The translations under genes and the position numbers were made by a program. DNA of 64,000 bases from JBCCGL01 sp039029275 (GTDB lineage: Bacteria > Pseudomonadota > Gammaproteobacteria > JBCCGL01), in assembly GCA_039029275.1 (NCBI GenBank), contig JBCCGL010000013.1:85997-149996 (forward strand). Reading direction: 5' to 3'. Of this stretch, positions 1 through 9,006 are shown piece by piece (the stretch's first letter is position 1; each line of letters opens with the position of its first letter). The notes below the pieces were generated by a model. It ran no database searches, was not told the origin of the DNA, and was given only the letters and a program-made list of their open reading frames with translations.

Positions 1-15
1 GGGTTGCCCTTTAGT

Positions 16-3000
16 TCAAACGTCTGAAACGGCCGTAGCATCGGCCGCTTGATTGCGTCCTTCAAATGCCAGCGCGAAGGACAAAAGCGCCGGAATAACG
101 AACAAAGTCAGAAGCGTTGAGACGGCCAAGCCACCCAGCAACACCGCCCCAAGCCCGCGGTAGAGTTCCGTGCCTGAACCGGTTGCGATCACCAGGGGTA
201 ACAGGCCGAACAGGCTCGTTGCCGAACTCATAAAAATCGGTCGAATACGGGTGCGAACAGACAAACGAATTGCCTCGCGCTGCGACAAGCCCTCGTAACG
301 CAGATTGTTTAGTGCCTGATGAACAATGAGAATCGCGTTGTTGACGACGGTTCCGACCAAAATAATAAAACCGAGCATGACCAGAATGTCGAACGCTTGT
401 GGCGTGATGAGAACATTGACCAAACTCAGTCCGATAAACCCGCCGGCCGCTGCCATAGGAATCGACACCATGATTACCAATGGATAAAAGAAGTTCCCAA
501 ACAGCGAGGCCATCAGGAGAAAGATGATCACAACAGCAAGAATAAAATTCCATTGAAGTGCCTGACGTGTTTGGTCAAGTTTGTCGGCGTTACCACCCAC
601 GGCCACTTCTACGTCTTTCAACTGATCTTGCTCATCCAAATCAGCCACTAAGGCGCTGATAATTTCAATTGCTTCCTGCAGCGCAATATTATCGGGAGGC
701 GTCACTTCCAGACGTATATTGCGCTTTCGTTCGAGTCGATTAATTTGCGTCATACCGCGCGCGTATGTGAGGTCAACCACATCAGCGAGACGAACCAGAT
801 CACCGTAACGATTGCTGAGCTGAGCCGATAACAACGACTCCGGTGTGTTGAATTCCGTTTCGTCGCTGCGCACAACGAAATCCATCACCCGCTTACCTTC
901 TGGCTTGAATTCGCCGATTACGGCACCGTCCATCAACACATTCACAAATAATCCAATATCGCGCTCCGTCAGCCCGTTAGAGATGAGTTTTCCGCGGTTC
1001 GGGACTATGCTGACCTCAGGATAACTAATCTCCAACGATGGCACCGGTCGAATCTGTGCACTTTCCAGTGATTGCGACACCGCACCGTAAAGCGTTCGTC
1101 CGGCAGCAACAAGCGCTTCTGTATCGACACCCGAAATGTTCACGTCAACCGAACGGTCGCGCCCCAGCGATTGGGCAAAAACACCGGACTGCAGACTGAT
1201 ACCAAACATCCCTGGAATGCTGTTCATCACGCGCGTGAAAAGCGGCATCAGTTCACGCGCGCGGTCGCGGTGAGTGCTTGTGCCGCCAAACAATGAAATG
1301 CTGTCTGAAGAAACGTAGAAAATATTTTCAATTTGCGGAACGCCATCGACCCCATCATTGTCGACATGCCGTTCGACTTCTTGGTAAATATAATCGCCGA
1401 TCTCGCGTCGTTTTTCGTCGGAATATCCGGGTGGAGGAACCAGAATGTTCAATATCAAGTTGCGATTGCCTTGCGGCAGATACTCAGCTTTTGGCAAAAG
1501 CAATAGAACGGCGTACACCGATATACCGACAAAAAAAGCGATCGTAAGCAGCCGCGTTAATGCGTTTTTCAGAGTGATGCCGGACAGCCACATTAACAGG
1601 CGCACAAAGAAATTTCCCTGATGGTTTTCGTTACGTGCGGCCTTTACCTTTGTGAACCCGTAAAGCTTGTTTGTGATCGCAGGAATAACGGAGACCGACA
1701 CAAACAAACTCACCAGAATAGAAAACGTAATCGCGATCGCGATGTCACGAAACAACTGCCCCGCCTCTTCTTCGACAAACAAAATGGGCAGAAACACGGC
1801 AACAGTTGTTAAACTCGATGCCAGCACGGCGCCCCATACTTCCCTTGCACCGTCATACGACGCCTGAAAGGCTGACTTGCCGAGCTGGCGGTGACGATCA
1901 ATATTTTCCAGCACGACAATTGCGTTGTCGACGAGCATACCCACCGCAAAAGAGATGCCTGCAAGGCTGATGACATTAATTGTTCGATCGAATGCATAGA
2001 GAAAAATAAACGTACTGATCACTGAGATTGGAATCGCAAGCGCAACTGTCAGTGTCGAAGCCGCACTGCGCAAGAAAACAAACAAAACGACAATTGCGAG
2101 CACAGCACCGATCAGCAGATTGCGTTGAACAGTATCAATCGCGTCTTTTATGTAGGGCACTTGATCGTAAGCCCAGTGAATGTACACGCCATTCTGCTTG
2201 AGAATTCCCTGATTCAGACTATCGACTACGTTTCGCACTTCGCCTGTTAGCGCGATGACATTCGCACCCGCTTCCTTGCGCACTCCGATAACCACCATGG
2301 GGTCACCGTTATGCGTAACCGGAACGGGGTTTGGTTCAAAACCCAGACGCACATCGGCCACATCGTGTAAGTACACGCTGTGCAGACCGTCGTTGATGAT
2401 CGGCACATCGTCGAAGTCGTTTATTTGTTGAAACTGACTGACGGTGCGGACACGGTAATTGCGCTTACCCAAGCCCAACACACCGGCCGGGGTGTCGACG
2501 TTTGCCGTTTGCAATCGCGACACGACATCCGATAGCGTTAACTGCTGTTGCGCAAGTTTTTGCGGATCGACAATCACCTCGAGACGCCGTTCACTTCCGC
2601 CAAAAACAAACAGCGAACCAAGTCCGGGCACACGTTCCAGGGTACCGCGCAACTGCTCTTCAAAAAATGTTCGATACGTGCCGACTTCGCGTGGGTTGTC
2701 GTCAAATGTTTTCAGCATCATCCAGATAACGGGTGAACTTTGAGCACCCGATCCGGAAATCACTGGTCGATCAGCGTCAGTGGGATACCCGCTGACTTCG
2801 TTGAGTTTATTGGAGACGCGCGAGAGAGTGGTCTCCAGATTTGTGCCTACTTTGAACGTCAGCGTTACTTCACCGTAGTTGTTGTAGCTTGAACTTTCCA
2901 TCGTGACCAACGAAGCCAGACTTTTAAGCACTTCTTCCTGAGGCTCAACGATTTCTTTTTCGATCTCATAGGGTGTCGCCCCCGCCCATGTAGTTCGCAC

Positions 3001-3138
3001 CGAAATCGTAGGTGACTCGACATCAGGAGTGAGCTGGAAAGGCAGGCGGTCGAGGCCAAGCAATCCGAACATTACAACCAGAATAACCAGCGCGAACGTG
3101 CCGACCGGCTGCCGAATGGACAGACTAATAACGTTCAT
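16..3138 (-). CDS. RND efflux transporter permease (HAE1/AcrB-like), 1040 aa
   Basis: Inner-membrane proton-driven pump of a tripartite drug or hydrophobe exporter. The protein has the family's usual length of about 1040 residues and the duplicated layout: an N-terminal membrane helix (residues 10-30), a large periplasmic loop, a TM bundle near 340-490, then the same again with a second bundle near 870-1030. The TM4 signature reads GMLVDNAIVVLENI, so one of the two adjacent Asp residues of AcrB-type proton relays is Asn here; this variant is common in the broader HAE1 group. The start ATG lies 3 nt after the adaptor gene's stop, so the two are almost certainly co-translated. No outer-membrane partner is adjacent; a TolC-like gene lies 30 kb away. 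Substrate unknown. Confidence 0.95.
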   Translation of the reverse strand: MNVISLSIRQPVGTFALVILVVMFGLLGLDRLPFQLTPDVESPTISVRTTWAGATPYEIEKEIVEPQEEVLKSLASLVTMESSSYNNYGEVTLTFKVGTNLETTLSRVSNKLNEVSGYPTDADRPVISGSGAQSSPVIWMMLKTFDDNPREVGTYRTFFEEQLRGTLERVPGLGSLFVFGGSERRLEVIVDPQKLAQQQLTLSDVVSRLQTANVDTPAGVLGLGKRNYRVRTVSQFQQINDFDDVPIINDGLHSVYLHDVADVRLGFEPNPVPVTHNGDPMVVIGVRKEAGANVIALTGEVRNVVDSLNQGILKQNGVYIHWAYDQVPYIKDAIDTVQRNLLIGAVLAIVVLFVFLRSAASTLTVALAIPISVISTFIFLYAFDRTINVISLAGISFAVGMLVDNAIVVLENIDRHRQLGKSAFQASYDGAREVWGAVLASSLTTVAVFLPILFVEEEAGQLFRDIAIAITFSILVSLFVSVSVIPAITNKLYGFTKVKAARNENHQGNFFVRLLMWLSGITLKNALTRLLTIAFFVGISVYAVLLLLPKAEYLPQGNRNLILNILVPPPGYSDEKRREIGDYIYQEVERHVDNDGVDGVPQIENIFYVSSDSISLFGGTSTHRDRARELMPLFTRVMNSIPGMFGISLQSGVFAQSLGRDRSVDVNISGVDTEALVAAGRTLYGAVSQSLESAQIRPVPSLEISYPEVSIVPNRGKLISNGLTERDIGLFVNVLMDGAVIGEFKPEGKRVMDFVVRSDETEFNTPESLLSAQLSNRYGDLVRLADVVDLTYARGMTQINRLERKRNIRLEVTPPDNIALQEAIEIISALVADLDEQDQLKDVEVAVGGNADKLDQTRQALQWNFILAVVIIFLLMASLFGNFFYPLVIMVSIPMAAAGGFIGLSLVNVLITPQAFDILVMLGFIILVGTVVNNAILIVHQALNNLRYEGLSQREAIRLSVRTRIRPIFMSSATSLFGLLPLVIATGSGTELYRGLGAVLLGGLAVSTLLTLFVIPALLSFALAFEGRNQAADATAVSDV

Positions 3139-3141
3139 CGA

Positions 3142-4224
3142 TTACTGTTCTGCGATAACTTCGACATTCTGCCCGGGTTGCAAACGATCATTACCGTCGA
3201 TAACCACCTGCATGCCGGCGAAGACCGACTCGTCTGTGACTCCAACATTTTCACCCACCCGCGCCGCAATCGTTATCGGCAATAATTGCGCCGTATCGTC
3301 TTTTACTGCATACACGAAATTGCCGCCTTGAAAATTCACCACCGCGTCACGGCTGAACACGCGCATCTTTTGCGTTTCGCTCATGGGTAATTGCACCGAC
3401 ACTGCCATGTTCTGCAACAATCCGTCACGATACGGAATAGCAATCTTGGCAACAGCATTCTTACTGCGAAGATCAACCGTTGGCGCGAAGCCGAAAAACG
3501 ACCCTTCTATGTCCTGGTTTAACGATTCGACCTTCACCGCGATCTTTGCGCCTGATTGCTGGTAACGCAGCTGCTCCTGCGCAAGCGACACACGCGCTTC
3601 AATATGTGAAATCGCCGCTACGCTCGCTATCGGCGTTAGGGGCGCTACGGCTTCACCATTCTGTACGAACGTGTCGAGTATCAGTCCTTCAAACGGCGCT
3701 CGAATTTCGCTCTTGGAGATCTCGAGCTCTTTACGCTTTACCTGTTCTGCCAGCGTTTCGAGTTCGCGTTCGAGTGCCTGTACGCTGTAGAACGCTTCGT
3801 CAAAAGCGTCGCGACTGACGGCGTCGTTCGCCATAAGCGCTTCGCGTCGTTTTAGCACAGACTGTTCTCTCTCCAATTGAGCCTGCACCTGAGCCATTTG
3901 CCCACGCGTGATGGCAATATCCTGCTGCGCGAAATCCGTGTCTATCCTTACCAGCAAGTCGCCTTTTTGAACCCGATCGCCCGATTGGAACGGCACCTCA
4001 AGAACCACCCCACTGACTTCTACAGACACATCAGCAACCCTTGCGAAATGAACAACCCCGGAGAACGAATCAGTTTGTACCTGCAGTTGTTCAACTACTG
4101 TCTGTGTTCCCACTCGCGCCGGTGGCTGATCATCCGCTCCATAAGCAGACCCTGATCCGAGAACTGCTGAAAAAAGCACTAAGTAACCGAAACGCGAAAC
4201 ACGCGCCATTAACATTTGCAACAT
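3142..4224 (-). CDS. RND periplasmic adaptor (membrane fusion protein), 360 aa
   Basis: Periplasmic adaptor that would link the RND permease encoded immediately downstream to an outer-membrane channel. A hydrophobic N-terminus ending near SGSAYGA looks like a signal peptide. Residues 60-95 and 185-215 form the split lipoyl/biotinyl-like domain (VLEVPFQSGDRVQKGDLLVRID). Between them lies a Glu/Gln-rich alpha-hairpin (about 100-175), and beta-barrel and membrane-proximal domains follow. The start codon overlaps the stop of the upstream dehydrogenase gene by one base (TAATG), which suggests translational coupling. Met4 or Met6 are alternative starts, since the signal peptide would still be complete from MARVSRFGYL. 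Confidence 0.92.
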   Translation of the reverse strand: MLQMLMARVSRFGYLVLFSAVLGSGSAYGADDQPPARVGTQTVVEQLQVQTDSFSGVVHFARVADVSVEVSGVVLEVPFQSGDRVQKGDLLVRIDTDFAQQDIAITRGQMAQVQAQLEREQSVLKRREALMANDAVSRDAFDEAFYSVQALERELETLAEQVKRKELEISKSEIRAPFEGLILDTFVQNGEAVAPLTPIASVAAISHIEARVSLAQEQLRYQQSGAKIAVKVESLNQDIEGSFFGFAPTVDLRSKNAVAKIAIPYRDGLLQNMAVSVQLPMSETQKMRVFSRDAVVNFQGGNFVYAVKDDTAQLLPITIAARVGENVGVTDESVFAGMQVVIDGNDRLQPGQNVEVIAEQ

Positions 4225-4988
4225 TATCGAGGAGCCATCCTTATTGCGCCGTCCAGGCGCATCACGTCACCATTAAGCATTTGATTTTCACATATATGTT
4301 TGACCAATGAGGAGAACTCATCCGGCCGACCAAATCGCGAGGGGAACGGAACCTGGCTCGCGAGGCTGTCCTGCACTTCCTGCGGCATACCTGTCAGCAT
4401 TGGCGTACCAATCAGCCCAGGCGCAATTGTCATTACCCTAATGCCCTTGCTTGCGAATTCACGAGCAGCGACAATTCCAAGCGATACAACTCCGCCTTTT
4501 GACGATGCATAAGCCGACTGACCGATCTGCCCTTCAAACGCAGCAACCGACGCGGTGTTGATAACAACACCACGTTCCCCGACGTCGTCCAGTGGCTCGA
4601 GCTGCATCATGCGTGCAGCCGCGATTCGCATCATGTTAAACGTACCAACCAAATTGATATCTATCACACGCTTGAAGTTTTCAAGCGGGGATGGCCCGTC
4701 ACGACCAACTATTCGTTGCGCGGGCGCTATGCCGGCGCAATTCACCAGAATACGCGCCGCGTCATTTTCGCAAGCGGCTGATTCGATTGCACGTTCCGCC
4801 GAAGCGGCATCTGATACATCGCACACCTGAAAATTGCAGCCGATTGCGTCAGCGGATTCCCGCAACCCCGCTTGGTTCATATCCAGCAGCGTCACACGTG
4901 CGCCGGCTTCAATCAGCATTCTCCCGACATCGGCCCCCATGCCAGACGCACCGCCGGTTACCAGCGCCGCTTGACCTTTGATATTCAC
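4224..4988 (-). CDS. Short-chain dehydrogenase, HSD17B10-like 3-hydroxyacyl-CoA dehydrogenase, 254 aa
   Basis: NAD-dependent SDR. It has the Rossmann glycine motif GGASGMGADVG (residues 12-22), the NCAGIAP motif and the catalytic Ser-Tyr-Lys set (INTASV, then YASSK). The C-terminal segment (IAPGLIGTPML, PFPSRFG, DGAIRM) closely matches the HSD10/ERAB type that oxidises 3-hydroxy-2-methylbutyryl-CoA in isoleucine degradation or related short-chain 3-hydroxyacyl-CoAs. The start is GTG with a weak GGGA box about 7 nt upstream. It is the first gene of an apparent operon with the RND adaptor and permease, an unexpected association for a catabolic dehydrogenase. Substrate is inferred from family only. 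Confidence 0.88.
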   Translation of the reverse strand: MNIKGQAALVTGGASGMGADVGRMLIEAGARVTLLDMNQAGLRESADAIGCNFQVCDVSDAASAERAIESAACENDAARILVNCAGIAPAQRIVGRDGPSPLENFKRVIDINLVGTFNMMRIAAARMMQLEPLDDVGERGVVINTASVAAFEGQIGQSAYASSKGGVVSLGIVAAREFASKGIRVMTIAPGLIGTPMLTGMPQEVQDSLASQVPFPSRFGRPDEFSSLVKHICENQMLNGDVMRLDGAIRMAPR

Positions 4989-5127
4989 TTAATTTCCCGA
5001 CAATTATAAACCGCATATTGTCATCGTTTAGATCACTTATTGGAAATGTTTATTACTTCGAATTGCTATTGAGAATCGTTACGCGTCGGTATGACGTGAC
5101 CAGTTTGCACTGTGACGCTTTTATTCT

Positions 5128-5156
5128 TTCATCGGCGATACAGCGCGCTCTATAAT
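5128..5156 (+). promoter_or_regulatory. Candidate sigma70 promoter for the ETF-QO gene
   Basis: A perfect TATAAT lies at 5151-5156, preceded after a 17-nt spacer by a weak -35 (TTCATC, 5128-5133). It sits about 40 nt upstream of the start codon in the divergent intergenic region. The -10 is convincing; the -35 is poor, so activation by a regulator is possible. Confidence 0.5.
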
Positions 5157-5183
5157 GCCGCCCCATTGATACCGAGCAAATCA

Positions 5184-5188
5184 AGAGG
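5184..5188 (+). promoter_or_regulatory. Ribosome binding site deciding the ETF-QO start
   Basis: AGAGG lies 6 nt before the GTG at 5195 but 21 nt before the in-frame ATG at 5210. The spacing favours the GTG start even though the FAD motif begins only after the ATG. Confidence 0.6.
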
Positions 5189-5194
5189 TACTCC

Positions 5195-6850
5195 GTGGAA
5201 CGCGAATCAATGGAGTTTGATGTCGTCATTGTTGGCGCTGGCCCCTCGGGTCTTGCGACAGCTTGTCGACTGATGCAACTTGCTCAAGAGAATGAGCAGG
5301 AAATCACCGTTGTCGTGCTCGAAAAGGGTTCCGAGGTTGGCGCTCACATTCTATCTGGGGCGGTATTGGAACCGACATCCATGAATGAGTTGTTCCCCGA
5401 TTGGAAAGAACTCGGCGCGCCATTGAATACAGCAGTAAAACGAGACGAGTTGTTTTTTTATACCGGTGCGAAATCAGCAATCAAAGTACCCAACTTTTTC
5501 ATTCCGAAACCCATGCACAACGAAGGCAACTACATCGTTTCCATGGGCAATGTGTGCCGCTGGCTGGCCGAACAGGCTGAGGGTTTGGGTGTAGAAATTT
5601 TTCCCGGTTTTGCCGCTTCAGAGATTTTGTATAACGACGATGGTAGTGTGCGCGGGGTTGCGACCGGCGACATGGGAATTGGTAAAGATGGCGAGGAGAA
5701 AGACAGCTATGAGCCCGGAATGGAACTTTTGGCCAAGTACACCATTTTCAGTGAAGGCTGTCGTGGTCATCTGGGGAAACAACTGGCGGAAAAATTCTTA
5801 CTGAATGCCGAAGCTGACCCGCAGCACTATGGTATCGGTATCAAGGAAATCTGGGACATTCCCGCCGAGCAACACGAAGAGGGCTTGGTGGTACACGGAA
5901 CCGGATGGCCCCTAAGTGAAGGTGGGGCGACAGGGGGGGCATTCCTTTACCACGCAGAAAATAATCAGGTATTTGTTGGACTGATTACCGACCTTAACTA
6001 CAGCAACCCGCATCTTTATCCGTTTGAGGAGTTCCAGCGTTTCAAGCATCACCCAGAAAGTGCGAGATACCTTAAAGGCGGGACACGCGTTGCATACGGT
6101 GCGCGAGCGTTAGCCAAAGGCGGACTAAACTCGCTACCGAAGATGACTTTTCCTGGCGGCCTGATAATTGGTTGCGACGCGGGCACCATGAATGCAGTCA
6201 AAATTAAGGGCAATCACACCGCGATGAAATCGGGCATGCTCGCGGCAGAAACTGTTTTCGCCGCAATTACAAATGGCGATGAAGGCGGCAACGATCTCAC
6301 CCAGTATGCGGATAACTTCAAAAACAGCTGGCTCTACGACGATCTCTACAAGTCACGCAATTTCGTTGGCGTGCTGCACAAGTTCGGCACTATTATCGGT
6401 GCGGGCGTCACCTGGGTCGAACAGAATATTTTCGGCGGTAAAATACCTTTAAATTTTCGAGATACCGGAACCGACCATGCAGGGCTAAAGCCAGCATCGC
6501 AAAGCAAACCAATCAAATATCAAAAACCCGATGGCGAACTGAGTTTTGATCGAACTTCATCTGTCTTCCTTTCCAGTACCAACCACGAGGAAGACCAGCC
6601 GGTACACTTGCAATTAGCTGATCCTTCAATCCCTCTGACAAAGAATATGCCCGAATGGGCGGAGCCGGCCCAGCGATACTGCCCCGCGGGGGTTTACGAA
6701 GTATTGGACGACGAAGAAGGCAATCCCAAATTCCAGATCAACGCACAGAACTGCGTGCACTGCAAAACCTGCGACATCAAGGATCCCAGTCAAAACATCA
6801 CTTGGGTTGTACCCGAAGGTGGGGGCGGCCCGAACTATCCCAACATGTAA
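5195..6850 (+). CDS. Electron transfer flavoprotein-ubiquinone oxidoreductase (ETF-QO), 551 aa
   Basis: Membrane-associated flavoprotein that takes electrons from reduced ETF and passes them to ubiquinone, linking acyl-CoA dehydrogenases to the respiratory chain. Near the N-terminus is the FAD dinucleotide fold GAGPSGLATA, followed by EKGSEVGAHILSGAVLEP. The C-terminal ferredoxin-like domain holds the four [4Fe-4S] cysteines, one in YCPAGVYE and three in CVHCKTCDIKDP. The length is typical of the bacterial enzyme. The GTG start is preferred because AGAGG lies 6 nt upstream. It is monocistronic by appearance and divergent from the HSD10-like gene. EtfA and EtfB, its electron donors, are encoded 5-7 kb downstream on the other strand. 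Confidence 0.97.
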   Translation: MERESMEFDVVIVGAGPSGLATACRLMQLAQENEQEITVVVLEKGSEVGAHILSGAVLEPTSMNELFPDWKELGAPLNTAVKRDELFFYTGAKSAIKVPNFFIPKPMHNEGNYIVSMGNVCRWLAEQAEGLGVEIFPGFAASEILYNDDGSVRGVATGDMGIGKDGEEKDSYEPGMELLAKYTIFSEGCRGHLGKQLAEKFLLNAEADPQHYGIGIKEIWDIPAEQHEEGLVVHGTGWPLSEGGATGGAFLYHAENNQVFVGLITDLNYSNPHLYPFEEFQRFKHHPESARYLKGGTRVAYGARALAKGGLNSLPKMTFPGGLIIGCDAGTMNAVKIKGNHTAMKSGMLAAETVFAAITNGDEGGNDLTQYADNFKNSWLYDDLYKSRNFVGVLHKFGTIIGAGVTWVEQNIFGGKIPLNFRDTGTDHAGLKPASQSKPIKYQKPDGELSFDRTSSVFLSSTNHEEDQPVHLQLADPSIPLTKNMPEWAEPAQRYCPAGVYEVLDDEEGNPKFQINAQNCVHCKTCDIKDPSQNITWVVPEGGGGPNYPNM

Positions 6851-6911
6851 TCCGGCCAAATCAGTTGCCCGGAGTACATACATTCATTGCAGGCGAGAAT
6901 CTTTTTACGGA

Positions 6912-7580
6912 TTAGTCCTTAATGGGCAACGCAGCCACAATATGCACTCGTTCGTGCAATCCACCGTTCATGGCCATGTGGTACCCACGGGTATCGGTAA
7001 AGTAGACCGACCCATCGGCGGGCAAATGAGTGCAGTGGTTATTCACCACAAACAAGGAACCCGGGTTCGACACGACCGGAATATGCAGACGCGGCTCCGG
7101 ATCGCGGTGCCAGGAGTTACAGTTGTAGAGACCTTTTGACAACACGCGCATTCGTCCGATGGGAAAACGTTTGCTCAGTTCCTGATGCACGTGCTCGAAG
7201 TAGGTGCCTTTGAATTTGGGCACAAGTTCACTAAACGCAAATTCGTCGACCAGTTCTTCCATTGACTCTTCAACGTATCGTTCATCCTTGCGCAGCCAAT
7301 AACGTCCGGACAAGTCGTTTGAAGTCTCCACTTCAACTCCGGGGCGACGTGTAAGTGAAAACGCTCCGAAACCGTGTTCAGCATATTCTTCGTTGTACGC
7401 GTGCGTGGCAGTGACTTCAGTTAATGTTTGCTTTAATTTCTGTATATCAAAACGCAAGCCGAGCTTTTGGATACCTGGACCCGCGACAAATTCAGCCACG
7501 CGCGTTGTGTCCGGTCGTTCCGACAGCCATGCGGCCATTTTCTCCTGATCTGAACCCACTGAAAAATCGGAATAGCCCAT
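6912..7580 (-). CDS. Aspartyl/asparaginyl beta-hydroxylase-like 2-oxoglutarate oxygenase, 222 aa
   Basis: Probable Fe(II)/2-oxoglutarate-dependent dioxygenase. The C-terminal half holds the jelly-roll metal motif: NSWHRDPEPRLHIPV gives HxD and the conserved RxHIP, then HLPADGSVYFTDTR, and the distal histidine with the 2-oxoglutarate-binding Arg in YHMAMNGGLHERVHIV. The arrangement matches the Asp/Asn beta-hydroxylase-like family (also seen in LpxO-type and amino-acid hydroxylases). The N-terminal about 100 residues are not recognisable to me. It has no membrane helix, so it should be cytoplasmic. Neighbours are ETF-QO (convergent) and enoyl-CoA hydratase (same strand, 127 nt away), which do not reveal the substrate. 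Confidence 0.75.
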   Translation of the reverse strand: MGYSDFSVGSDQEKMAAWLSERPDTTRVAEFVAGPGIQKLGLRFDIQKLKQTLTEVTATHAYNEEYAEHGFGAFSLTRRPGVEVETSNDLSGRYWLRKDERYVEESMEELVDEFAFSELVPKFKGTYFEHVHQELSKRFPIGRMRVLSKGLYNCNSWHRDPEPRLHIPVVSNPGSLFVVNNHCTHLPADGSVYFTDTRGYHMAMNGGLHERVHIVAALPIKD

Positions 7581-7644
7581 TGATCGTCTCAGCTTTGAAT
7601 AGAGTGAGAGACGAGTATCCGCAATAAGCGAGTTGTTTATCGCA

Positions 7645-7684
7645 GCGAGAACGACATCATTTCACTTAGCAGTGCCGTTCTCGC
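7645..7684. other. Intergenic inverted repeat (hairpin)
   Basis: A 9-nt arm GCGAGAACG (7645-7653) is complemented exactly by CGTTCTCGC (7676-7684), with an inner CACT/AGTG pair. There is no T-run on either side, so it is not a standard intrinsic terminator. It lies between the hydratase stop and the hydroxylase start and may be a weak terminator or mRNA-stabilising structure. Confidence 0.4.
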
Positions 7685-7707
7685 AGATATCCCGCGATCG
7701 CCTGGGG

Positions 7708-8484
7708 TTAGCAGTTTTTGAAATCGGGTTTTCTTTTGTCAGCGAAGGCGTTCATTCCTTCTTTTTGATCCTCAGTTGCAAACGCCGCGTGAAAGAAGCG
7801 TCGCTCGATTTTGATGCCTTCAGACAGCGTTGATTCAAGCGCGCTGTTTACGGATTCTTTCGCCATCATCACGATTGGTCGCGAGAACGAAGCGATCTTT
7901 GCTGCGGCTTTCATCGCTTCATCGACAAGTTCATCAACCGGCACCACGCGGCTTACCAATCCGGCCCGCTCAGCTTCCTCTGCATCCATCATTCGACCGG
8001 TCAAACACATATCCATCGCTTTGGATTTTCCAATCAGTCGAGTAAGACGCTGCGTACCACCAGCGCCCGGAATCGTACCGATTGTGATTTCCGGCTGACC
8101 AAATTTTGCGTTATCTGCGGCGATGATAAAGTCACACATCATGGCTGTTTCACAGCCACCGCCGAGAGCATAGCCTGCGACAGCTGCGATAACCGGTTTA
8201 CGGCAACGCGTGATCCGCTCCCATTCTGCTGTGATGAAGTTTTCCTTGTAGGCTTGCATAAACGTTTTGTCTTTCATTTCCTTGATGTCTGCCCCGGCGG
8301 CAAACGCTTTTTCGTTACCGGTAATGACAATCGCACCTACCTCGTCATCCTGTTCCAGTTTTTCAAGCGCGTCTGTCAACTCACGCATCAAAGGGGTGTT
8401 CAGTGCATTCATTGCCTTTGGTCGATTCAAGGTTATCAAACCAACACTTTCGTGGATTTCCAACAAAATGTTTTCGTAGCTCAT
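7708..8484 (-). CDS. Enoyl-CoA hydratase (crotonase), 258 aa
   Basis: Hydrates trans-2-enoyl-CoA to 3-hydroxyacyl-CoA in beta-oxidation. The crotonase signatures are intact: the oxyanion-hole segment AFAAGADIKEM, GYALGGGCETAMMCD with the first catalytic Glu, and FGQPEITIGTIPGAGGTQRL with the second. The length (258) and the C-terminal DFKNC-like end match the single-domain mitochondrial-type hydratases (FadB1/ECHS1 group). It is followed 39 nt upstream on the same strand by the thioesterase gene, so the two may be co-transcribed. GAGAGAAAGA before the ATG serves as a ribosome binding site. Confidence 0.95.
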   Translation of the reverse strand: MSYENILLEIHESVGLITLNRPKAMNALNTPLMRELTDALEKLEQDDEVGAIVITGNEKAFAAGADIKEMKDKTFMQAYKENFITAEWERITRCRKPVIAAVAGYALGGGCETAMMCDFIIAADNAKFGQPEITIGTIPGAGGTQRLTRLIGKSKAMDMCLTGRMMDAEEAERAGLVSRVVPVDELVDEAMKAAAKIASFSRPIVMMAKESVNSALESTLSEGIKIERRFFHAAFATEDQKEGMNAFADKRKPDFKNC

Positions 8485-8523
8485 TCTTTCTCTCGGTAAA
8501 TTGAATAAACAGGTAACTTTGTC

Positions 8524-8955
8524 CTAAACAAGCGGTTCAAGTGCAGCGCGTAATGCAGAACCAAGCGGCCGTGGTCGTGTGGTGTTTCGATCCACATACA
8601 CATGCACAAAAAACCCGGCTGCACTGGCGAGATGCTCGTCGCCTCTAAAAATCGCAAGCTCATATCGAACACTGCTGTTTCCAAGCCGTGCAACGCGCAG
8701 CCCAACCCAAATGGTATCCGGAAATGCAACAGGTGAATAATATTGACAGCCACTTTCAACCACAAAGCCGATTGTGTCGCTTGTAGAAATATCAAGCGCT
8801 CCCTGCTTGATCAGATAAGCATTTACCGCTGTATCAAACCACTCATAAAAAATAACGTTGTTAACATGCCCGTAGGGATCGTTATCATTCCAGCGCGTTT
8901 CGATAGATATGAATTCGCGGTAGTCGTCACGCGTCGGTACTTTTTCTTTCGGCAT
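8524..8955 (-). CDS. Hotdog-fold acyl-CoA thioesterase (4HBT family), 143 aa
   Basis: Small cytoplasmic thioesterase, likely hydrolysing acyl-CoA or acyl-ACP. The N-terminal catalytic motif of the 4-hydroxybenzoyl-CoA thioesterase family is present (RWNDNDPYGHVNN, with the nucleophilic Asp in DxxGHVNN), followed by the helix FYEWFDTAVNAYL and the beta-sheet strands of a single hotdog unit. The length is normal for YbgC/FadM-type proteins. It is divergent from mtgA with only 51 nt between starts, so both promoters must overlap there, and it is probably cotranscribed with the downstream enoyl-CoA hydratase, consistent with acyl-CoA turnover. Confidence 0.88.
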   Translation of the reverse strand: MPKEKVPTRDDYREFISIETRWNDNDPYGHVNNVIFYEWFDTAVNAYLIKQGALDISTSDTIGFVVESGCQYYSPVAFPDTIWVGLRVARLGNSSVRYELAIFRGDEHLASAAGFFVHVYVDRNTTRPRPLGSALRAALEPLV

Positions 8956-9006
8956 TTGGTTTGGATAAAATAACGCGGTCCGTTCACAACAGCGTGTGTA
9001 GTATAG

